This document shows, one piece after another, positions 50,459 to 56,346 of a DNA stretch of 56,346 nt. Below the pieces are notes generated by a model. That model worked only from the letters and a program-made list of their open reading frames with translations. It ran no database searches and was not told the DNA's origin. Source of the stretch: MGBC163016 sp964649145. GTDB taxonomy: Bacteria > Actinomycetota > Coriobacteriia > Coriobacteriales > Eggerthellaceae. The stretch is from assembly GCA_964649145.1 (NCBI GenBank), contig CAZYOQ010000008.1, forward strand, positions 1-56,346, in the 5' to 3' direction. Every line of letters begins with the position of its first letter. Position 1 is the stretch's first letter. Position numbers and translations under genes: made by a program.

Positions 50459-52144
50459 ATGTTCGATAAGAAGCTTCTCGAAATAAACGGCTCGAAAAGT
50501 GCGCTGATTATTTGCGCGATTTTTGCATGCCTTCGCGCAGTACTCATACTTGGCCAAGCCCTTTTCTTAAGCCAAGCCATTTGCGAGCTGTGGGGTAGTC
50601 TTAATACACAGCAAGTCGCTATGCAGCAGACAACTATCTCGCTTGCGCTTTTCTGCGCATGCTTTCTAGTGCGCGAAGTTTTAACTTATGCAGAAGATGC
50701 CTACATAGACAAATTCGCAAGATCTGTCGTAAACAAGCTTCAAAGGGCTGCGCTGGAAAAGACATACGAGGGAGGCCCTGCCTATATTCACAGTCAGGGC
50801 ACCCCCGCAACAGTGGCTCTGCTAGTAGAGGGCAGTGATGACGTTGACAAGTACGTAAGACTAGCCTTCCCAAAGCTTGCCGACTGCGTGATAGTGCCAA
50901 TAGTGCTACTTATTGGCCTGTTTGCCTTAGACCTGATAAGTGGCCTCATCGCGCTTGTTTTGCTGCCGTTTATTTTCATCTTCATGCGCCTTATAGGCCT
51001 GAGCGCCAAAAACGAAGCAGATAAGCGCCACTCACAATTCGAGAAATTGTCGAACTCATTTGTAAACAAGGCGCAAGGCATAGTAGATCTGAAAGCCTTC
51101 GGCGCAGATGGGCGCTTTGCAAAGATCATCTATGACACAAGCGAGGCGTTTAGGCGAATAACCATGAAAACGCTGAGAGTTTCTATGCTGTCTAGTGCCG
51201 TTTTGGATCTTTTTGCCACTCTAGCGCTTGCAGCCATTGCTATAATGCTTGGCTTTCGCATGGTCGAAGGAAGCGTCGCGTTCTTCCCTGCCCTTGCCGT
51301 GCTTGTGATTGTGCCTGATTACTTCAAGCCCATTCGAGAATTTGGAAGCAACTACCACGACACCTTGAATGGGAAAGTTTCACTTGAAGCGCTTCTTAGC
51401 CTTATTGATGGAGCAGATGATAAAGCCAACCATGAAAGCCCATTTTGGGCTGATTCCTTAAAATCGCTTGGAACTCTAGAAATCGACACCAAGAAACGCG
51501 CGAGCTGTGCGATAACAGGCCCTAGCGGAATCGGAAAGACTACCCTGTTAAATGCGCTTGCAGGACTTACAGACCCTCCTTCTAAGTTCAAGTTCGTTTT
51601 AGATGGCAAGCCCTTCTACACACTTAGGCGAAACGATTGGCAAAGGCGCATCGCCTATATCACACAAGAGCCGCATATCTTTAACGACACCATCCGCAAC
51701 AATATATGCTTCTACAATCCTTCGGCCAGCGACGATACTGTATTCCAAGCCCTAGACGCCGTTGGGCTTTCAGAACTTATAGACGAACTTCCGAAGGGTC
51801 TAAACACACAGATAGGCGAAGGCGGACGCGCCTTATCTGGCGGGCAAATTGAAAGAGTCGCATTATGTAGGGCGCTCGTAGATAAAACACGCGATGTGTG
51901 GATCCTAGATGAGCCTTCAGCACATATCGACTCTATAACCGAGCAAGAACTTAGAGAAGCCGTTAGCCCGCTTATGAAAGATAAGCTTGCTTTCGTTGTA
52001 ACCCACAGCCTCTCATGGGCTAGCGATATGGACAAAACGCTTTCGATATCAAGTGCACATACCAGAAACGAAGATGATGCAAAGGGCGAAGATGGCACAA
52101 ACGACAACGATGAGGTGCGCGACGAAGGCCGGAAACTTTTATGA
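50459..52144 (+). CDS. cydD: Cytochrome bd biogenesis ABC exporter CydD
   Basis: With CydC it forms the exporter of reduced thiols (glutathione, cysteine) needed to assemble cytochrome bd. Six membrane helices are followed by an ATPase domain: Walker A GPSGIGKTT, signature LSGGQIERVALCRALV, Walker B VWILDEPSAHID. I chose ATG at 50459, starting MFDKKLLEINGSKSA as in the family; ATG at 50405 would leave only 44 bp for two promoters. The tail after residue 555 is a disordered acidic stretch. It overlaps cydC by four bases (ATGA). Confidence 0.92.
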   Translation: MFDKKLLEINGSKSALIICAIFACLRAVLILGQALFLSQAICELWGSLNTQQVAMQQTTISLALFCACFLVREVLTYAEDAYIDKFARSVVNKLQRAALEKTYEGGPAYIHSQGTPATVALLVEGSDDVDKYVRLAFPKLADCVIVPIVLLIGLFALDLISGLIALVLLPFIFIFMRLIGLSAKNEADKRHSQFEKLSNSFVNKAQGIVDLKAFGADGRFAKIIYDTSEAFRRITMKTLRVSMLSSAVLDLFATLALAAIAIMLGFRMVEGSVAFFPALAVLVIVPDYFKPIREFGSNYHDTLNGKVSLEALLSLIDGADDKANHESPFWADSLKSLGTLEIDTKKRASCAITGPSGIGKTTLLNALAGLTDPPSKFKFVLDGKPFYTLRRNDWQRRIAYITQEPHIFNDTIRNNICFYNPSASDDTVFQALDAVGLSELIDELPKGLNTQIGEGGRALSGGQIERVALCRALVDKTRDVWILDEPSAHIDSITEQELREAVSPLMKDKLAFVVTHSLSWASDMDKTLSISSAHTRNEDDAKGEDGTNDNDEVRDEGRKLL

Positions 52145-53994
52145 AGTGGCTGCTGTCGGGAAATAAAGCGCGATTTGCATTGGCTTTAGGGCTAAGCGTT
52201 GTAGCGTACATATTCGCGGGAGCATTGATGTTCACATCCGGCTATATGATCTCGCTTGCGGCAACAATTCCCCTAACGGTTCTGGCTCTTCACCTCCCAT
52301 CCATCTTCGTGCGTATATTCGGAATAGGAAAACCCCTGCTCCAATATGCCTATAGGCTAACAAGCCATGACTGGGTACTTCGCATGACAAGCAGAGCGCG
52401 CCTTTGTTTGTATGATGCGCTACGCAAAAAGACCACAATTACGCAGTCTAGGGAAAAGACAGGCCATATACTGTCGATGCTTACAGAAGACATTGGGCAT
52501 TCCCAAGACCTTGTTTTGCGCGGAGTGCTGCCTGTAGCAAGCGCATGGATTGTCGCTATCATCATATCGACGCTTGCAGGAGCTTTGTCTGCAAGTTTGG
52601 CAGTAGTCCTGCTTTGCTTGCTTGTTATCTCCTGCGTCATCGTCCCGCTTATGACTGCAACAGCCAATGCTGAAGAGCTTCAATTGCTTAAAGAGAAAAA
52701 CGACTTACTTTACGAGAACCTTACCGACAATTTTCAAGGGATCACAGAATGGGTAATCTCGGGTAGAAAAGACGATTTTGTAAACACACAAATGAACCTT
52801 TTTGAGCAGAAATTTGCAATAGACGAAACGATAAGAAGACGCAGAAGAATATGTCGCCTTGTGTCGCAAGTTTTGTTCTGTTTGTGCGTGCTTTCGATCA
52901 TCGTTTGGGCGGCACTTACCTTTGGGTCTGCTTTCGAAGGAAACCAGCTAGCGAATGCTTTTGTTGCACCTTCAAGTTTCGCATCTTGGATATCGCAGAT
53001 AACGCCTGCCAACTCATCAACCTATCCAGCCAACTGGATAGCAGCTTTCGCGCTCTGCTTCTTCCCTTTGACAGAGGCCTTCCTACAAATCGAAGAGGCT
53101 CTTGAGACCTTTAAGGTAAGAGCAGCATCGGTGGACGGACTCGTTGACTACATGGGAGACTCTGCGCAAATAGACGTCAAAACTTTGGATGCCGATGGCC
53201 AAACGATACTTGCACATAAGCACAAACTTGGCCACAAAAACGACGTTTGTGGTAATGCCAATGGCAGAACTTCCATCACCAAAAGCGGTGCCCGTGATGG
53301 GGCAAACAAAACGCCTGCACTCGAAGGCGATACTCACGACACCGACGAAGCTTCTGTGCTCGAAAACCCTGATATATCAATTCGCGATCTTGAGTTTTCA
53401 TATCATGGCAGGAAAATATTTAGCGGTTTCAACCTAGAGATTCCATATGGCACGAAAATCGCTATTACAGGAAGAAGCGGCATTGGAAAAAGTACTTTAG
53501 TATCGCTTGTTCATGGCGACTTGAAACCTGATAGCGGAACGGTGCTTATAGGTAATAACAGCGCGCAATCCCTCTCCTCCAAGATATATGAAACTGTCGG
53601 TGTAATCGGGCAGTTTCCGCACCTTTTTGACATGTCCCTTCGCGAGAACCTCCTTATAGCAAAAGCAAACGCAACAGATGAAGAACTTAAGCGCGCTATG
53701 ACTCTTGTAGGACTAGAAGACATGTATAACAGCTTGCTGCAAGGCCTTGATACCCAAGTTCTTGAAGGAGGCTTGCGCTTTTCGGGAGGCGAACGTCATA
53801 GAATAGCGCTTGCAAGAATTCTTCTATCCAACCAGCCTATCGTCGTACTCGATGAACCCTTCTCCAATATAGACGTTCAAACAGTACAAGAAATACTGGA
53901 TACACTATTGACTACATTCGCGGATAAAACGCTGATAGTGGTAACTCACCACGCCATAGGGCTGGATAAGTTCGATCAAGTCTTATCGCTTTAG
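52141..53994 (+). CDS. cydC: Cytochrome bd biogenesis ABC exporter CydC
   Basis: Partner half-exporter of CydD. Membrane helices occupy about residues 15-330, and the ATPase domain starts near 420: Walker A GRSGIGKST, signature FSGGERHRIALARIL, Walker B IVVLDEPFSNID. Between them lies a low-complexity insert rich in Lys, Asn, Gly, Asp and Thr (residues 345-410), which is not usual for CydC. Its ATG is within the cydD stop. It converges with glnK. Confidence 0.92.
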   Translation: MKWLLSGNKARFALALGLSVVAYIFAGALMFTSGYMISLAATIPLTVLALHLPSIFVRIFGIGKPLLQYAYRLTSHDWVLRMTSRARLCLYDALRKKTTITQSREKTGHILSMLTEDIGHSQDLVLRGVLPVASAWIVAIIISTLAGALSASLAVVLLCLLVISCVIVPLMTATANAEELQLLKEKNDLLYENLTDNFQGITEWVISGRKDDFVNTQMNLFEQKFAIDETIRRRRRICRLVSQVLFCLCVLSIIVWAALTFGSAFEGNQLANAFVAPSSFASWISQITPANSSTYPANWIAAFALCFFPLTEAFLQIEEALETFKVRAASVDGLVDYMGDSAQIDVKTLDADGQTILAHKHKLGHKNDVCGNANGRTSITKSGARDGANKTPALEGDTHDTDEASVLENPDISIRDLEFSYHGRKIFSGFNLEIPYGTKIAITGRSGIGKSTLVSLVHGDLKPDSGTVLIGNNSAQSLSSKIYETVGVIGQFPHLFDMSLRENLLIAKANATDEELKRAMTLVGLEDMYNSLLQGLDTQVLEGGLRFSGGERHRIALARILLSNQPIVVLDEPFSNIDVQTVQEILDTLLTTFADKTLIVVTHHAIGLDKFDQVLSL

Positions 53995-54117
53995 CCCTTG
54001 GCTTTTCCATGAGTTTCTGAGACTTTCTTGGTATTTCGCTTCCCATTGTTCCAAGCGCTGTCAGCGCGCCATCAAAGCGCACGGTACAGACGCTCTAGCC
54101 AACGCGTTGGCAATCCT

Positions 54118-54225
54118 TGTTGTCAACGCGTTGGCACCACGTTTGGCTCTACGGTATCAGACCGCGTCGTCTCCGCGTTCGACGGTACGGCGTCAAACCG
54201 CGTCGTCTCCACGTTCGGCGGTACG
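54118..54225. repeat. 36-bp tandem repeat across the glnK stop codon
   Basis: Three units, 54118-54153, 54154-54189 and 54190-54225. On the minus strand the last unit encodes the glnK C terminus RTAERGDDAV-stop; the next trailing unit reads RTVERGDDAV-stop; the third is degenerate (RRAKRGANAL), and AACGCGTTGGC recurs once more at 54100. The 12-codon period keeps the frame and repeats the stop. Confidence 0.85.
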
Positions 54226-54531
54226 AATACGTATCACCTCTTCCACAGGACTTATAAATATCTTGCCGTCTCCCACCTCGCCAGTTTGCGCGGTATTAAG
54301 AATGACATCAACTATATCGTCAATCTTCTCGTCGTCGGTAACTATCTCAAACTTGACTTTCGGCACCATATTCAAAATGATCTCGTTTCCCCTGTAATAC
54401 TCTTTCCATCCATGCTGGTTGCCGCAACCATTACATTGGCTTATGGTCATTCCCGAAACATTCGCAGAAAATAGTGCTTCCTTAAGTGGCTCCATTTTCT
54501 CCGGCCTGATTATCGCGATGATTCTTTTCAT
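54193..54531 (-). CDS. Nitrogen regulatory protein P-II
   Basis: Trimeric signal protein of the GlnB/GlnK family that reads 2-oxoglutarate and ATP/ADP and plugs the ammonium channel. The start MKRIIAIIRPEKMEPLKEAL and the T-loop EYYRGNE are visible; Tyr46 corresponds to the modified Tyr51 of enteric P-II. It follows amtB on the minus strand, the classical glnK place. The C terminus RTAERGDDAV belongs to a 36-bp repeat that runs past the stop. AAAGG precedes the ATG. Confidence 0.92.
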   Translation of the reverse strand: MKRIIAIIRPEKMEPLKEALFSANVSGMTISQCNGCGNQHGWKEYYRGNEIILNMVPKVKFEIVTDDEKIDDIVDVILNTAQTGEVGDGKIFISPVEEVIRIRTAERGDDAV

Positions 54532-54586
54532 GGTTTATACCTTTCGTATGAAATGGTTTTCTATCTTGGCATTCTATGATGATGCA

Positions 54587-55867
54587 TTAATCAAGACCTG
54601 TGAAAGCAGGGTATGCACTCTCGCCGTGCTCAGCGATGTCAAGCCCTTGGGCTTCAGCATCTGAAGCAACACGCAAGCTTCCCTTAAAGCAAAGCTTAAG
54701 AATCAATCCGATGACTATATCGCAAACGCCAACGAAAACTATAGTCACAAGAATGCCAAGTACCTGAGACCCAAGCAAGTGGAAGTCGCCAGTATAGAAC
54801 AGGCCGCCGAAATCCGTCCAGGAAAGCTCCGGAACGCAGAACAAGCCTGTCATGATGCCTCCGAAGATGCCGCCCACACAGTGGCATCCAAAAGCATCAA
54901 GAGCGTCGTCGTAGGCGAGCTTCTTCTTTAAGTAGCTAATTGCCCAGTAGCAGACCGGCGATACTAAAAGCCCCATGATAATGGCAGCAAATGGCTCGAC
55001 AAAGCCGGCTGCAGGCGTAATAACAACAAGACCTGCCACAAGACCTGTACAACCACCAACAAGTGTTGCTTTACCCACCACTATACGCTCTACGATTAAC
55101 CAAGACACAACTGCTGCACCGCTGGCACAAACAGTATTGATTAGAGCAAGTGTCGCAATGCCATCGGCTGCAAATTCAGATCCTGCATTAAAGCCAAACC
55201 ATCCAAACCACAGCAATGTCGCGCCAAGGGCAACAAACGGCACGTTATGAGGCCTATAGCCCATCATTCCGAAGCCGTGGCGCTTGCCCACGATTACCGC
55301 AAGAACAAGAGCCGTCAAGCCTGACGAGATGTGAACCACATCGCCGCCTGCAAAGTCAAGCGCGCCAATCATGTCGCCAATAAGCGAGCCTTCCCCGCCC
55401 CATACCATATGTGCTAGAGGAGGATATACGATTATGGTCCAAGCAGCGAGGAAGGCTACGATCGCGCCGAACTTCATGCGCCCGGCAACGCCTCCCGTAA
55501 TGATGGCAGTCGTAATCATGCAAAACGCCATCTGGAAGATAATATCGGTTATGCCCGGATATACGATAGATCCGTCTTGAATATCGGCCTCTACAAGCAT
55601 ATCGGTCACACTGCCAAGGAGGAAAAGCTGGTCAAACCCACCGATTATCGGATTCTGGATGTCTGTGCCATAAGCGATTGACCAACCGAAGCAAGTCCAT
55701 GTAATTGCTACTATTCCAATTGTGACGAAAACCATGAGCATGGTGTTGCCCACGTTTTTCCTTCTCGCAAGCCCTCCATAGAAAAATGCCAATCCTGGAG
55801 TCATCAACAACACCAGCATCGAACATATCAACATGAACGCGCTGTTTCCAGTATCCAAAGTAACCAT
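54587..55867 (-). CDS. amtB: Ammonium transporter
   Basis: Channel of the Amt family with eleven membrane helices that takes up ammonium when nitrogen is scarce. Typical stretches are TPGLAFFYGGLARRKN, DFAGGDVVHISSGLTAL and FGCHCVGGIFGGIMTG with the paired His gates. I chose the ATG at 55867, preceded by GAGG eight bases upstream; the frame is open to 55942 but that extra segment is not family-like. It is the first gene before glnK. Confidence 0.94.
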   Translation of the reverse strand: MVTLDTGNSAFMLICSMLVLLMTPGLAFFYGGLARRKNVGNTMLMVFVTIGIVAITWTCFGWSIAYGTDIQNPIIGGFDQLFLLGSVTDMLVEADIQDGSIVYPGITDIIFQMAFCMITTAIITGGVAGRMKFGAIVAFLAAWTIIVYPPLAHMVWGGEGSLIGDMIGALDFAGGDVVHISSGLTALVLAVIVGKRHGFGMMGYRPHNVPFVALGATLLWFGWFGFNAGSEFAADGIATLALINTVCASGAAVVSWLIVERIVVGKATLVGGCTGLVAGLVVITPAAGFVEPFAAIIMGLLVSPVCYWAISYLKKKLAYDDALDAFGCHCVGGIFGGIMTGLFCVPELSWTDFGGLFYTGDFHLLGSQVLGILVTIVFVGVCDIVIGLILKLCFKGSLRVASDAEAQGLDIAEHGESAYPAFTGLD

Positions 55868-55999
55868 CTCCTGTTTCCTCGGCTTTTGCAGATACGAGAT
55901 GATTTTATGTAGCCAGCGCAGGCGAAACTTACCTAAAAGCAATCAATTAACATGGCTGAACTCAAATATTAACTCGCAAGAAATACGAGCTTTACATAC

Positions 56000-56028
56000 T
56001 TGAAACATTGCCTAACATGCGCTAAATT
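56000..56028 (+). promoter_or_regulatory. tRNA-Gln promoter
   Basis: TTGAAA, 17 bases, TAAATT, ending 17 bases before the tRNA. A good sigma-70 type promoter, sharing GCGCTAAA around the -10 box with the promoter of tRNA-Glu. Confidence 0.7.
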
Positions 56029-56045
56029 ACTTGCTTGTGCTTCAC

Positions 56046-56119
56046 TGGGGTGTCGTCTAATGGCAGGACAGCGGTTTCTGGTGCCGTATGTGAGGGTTCG
56101 ACTCCTTCCACCCCAGCCA
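56046..56119 (+). tRNA. tRNA-Gln (anticodon CTG)
   Basis: 74 nt starting TGGGGTGTCGTCTAATGG, with encoded CCA. The first U and acceptor TGGGGTG with CACCCCA are usual for tRNA-Gln; anticodon loop TTCTGGT gives CTG, and the T arm is AGGGTTCGACTCCTT. Confidence 0.95.
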
Positions 56120-56223
56120 CTTTCAAAAATCCCAAAACTTTAGTTTGGCTTGAATCGACTTTAGTTCAGACTTCATCGACATGAGTTTGGCGCGGATCGA
56201 TCAATGATTCCAGAAATTCTGTT

Positions 56224-56251
56224 TTGCATTTGAAGAGTAATGCGCTAAACT
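56224..56251 (+). promoter_or_regulatory. tRNA-Glu promoter
   Basis: TTGCAT, 16 bases, TAAACT, ending 14 bases before the tRNA. Confidence 0.6.
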
Positions 56252-56265
56252 ATTCAGGCTGATTT

Positions 56266-56342
56266 GGCTCCGTCGTCTAGCGGTTTAGGACGCCGCCCTC
56301 TCAAGGCGGAGGTCGCCGGTTCGAATCCGGTCGGAGCTACCA
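56266..56342 (+). tRNA. tRNA-Glu (anticodon CTC)
   Basis: 77 nt starting GGCTCCGTCGTCTAGCGG with encoded CCA. Anticodon stem CCGCC/GGCGG with loop CTCTCAA gives CTC; T arm GCCGGTTCGAATCCGGT. It is at the right edge of the window. Confidence 0.95.
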
Positions 56343-56346
56343 GAAA

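Noticed and set aside
54028..54474. 148-codon plus-strand frame over the glnK repeats
   Set aside because: It is antisense to glnK and its length comes from the repeat period being a codon multiple.

Overview
This window looks like a chromosomal stretch from a Gram-positive actinobacterium of the class Coriobacteriia, most likely Eggerthellales. The inference rests on the look of EF-P, NusB, FtsEX and tmRNA, the split transketolase, the separate biotin carboxylase and carboxyltransferase-biotin carrier genes, cytochrome bd with CydDC, and a TRAP transporter paired with a shikimate-dehydrogenase-like enzyme. GC content is moderate by eye, and GTG/TTG starts are common. The lineage call is inference; no marker tree was run. 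The sequence is a draft scaffold with two 100-N gaps, at 1458-1557 and 6547-6646. The second gap sits between two exact copies of a 55-base sequence and is probably an assembly artefact.

Layout. 1-6.7 kb: P-type ATPase, tRNA-Leu(CAG), trpS, a CPA1 antiporter and a GNAT acetyltransferase. 6.8-13.9 kb: a long minus-strand group, efp, pycB-like, accC, asp23, nusB, xseB, dxs; a 146-bp palindromic, MITE-like element separates efp from the carboxylase genes. 14-24.4 kb: a SNF2 helicase, then RNase R, a C-terminal processing protease, ftsX, ftsE and the two halves of transketolase. 24.5-30.5 kb: a His/Cys-rich heavy-metal permease, then a plus-strand operon of dehydrogenase, TRAP Q, M and P subunits and ogt. 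30.5-36.7 kb: groESL under a CIRCE operator, then an ABC exporter, sensor kinase and response regulator. 36.8-41.7 kb: tRNA-Pro(TGG), rdgB, murI, an L,D-transpeptidase and dinB. 41.8-45.5 kb: a small island with a toxin-antitoxin-like pair, inserted at the 3' end of the tmRNA gene and flanked by 33-bp direct repeats; then ssrA, a very acidic protein, smpB and an M42 peptidase. 45.7-56.3 kb: a small orphan gene, pyrE, an EamA transporter, divergent cydAB and cydDC, glnK and amtB, tRNA-Gln(CTG) and tRNA-Glu(CTC).

How the genes work together. Most of the window is core metabolism and information processing: carboxylation of pyruvate or an acyl-CoA, isoprenoid and pentose-phosphate enzymes, ribosome rescue (tmRNA and SmpB), nucleotide-pool cleaning, wall synthesis, low-oxygen respiration with its assembly exporter, and ammonium uptake with its P-II regulator. 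The accessory parts are the dehydrogenase-TRAP operon, the island at ssrA and the palindromic element.

The most unusual signal is a recurring pattern at gene ends. At seven or more unrelated genes (ATPase, GNAT, response regulator, antitoxin, M42 peptidase, orphan gene, glnK) a short direct or tandem duplication spans or directly follows the stop codon, with periods of 10, 71, 66, 34, 15, 17 and 36 bp. I know of no described system that explains this.
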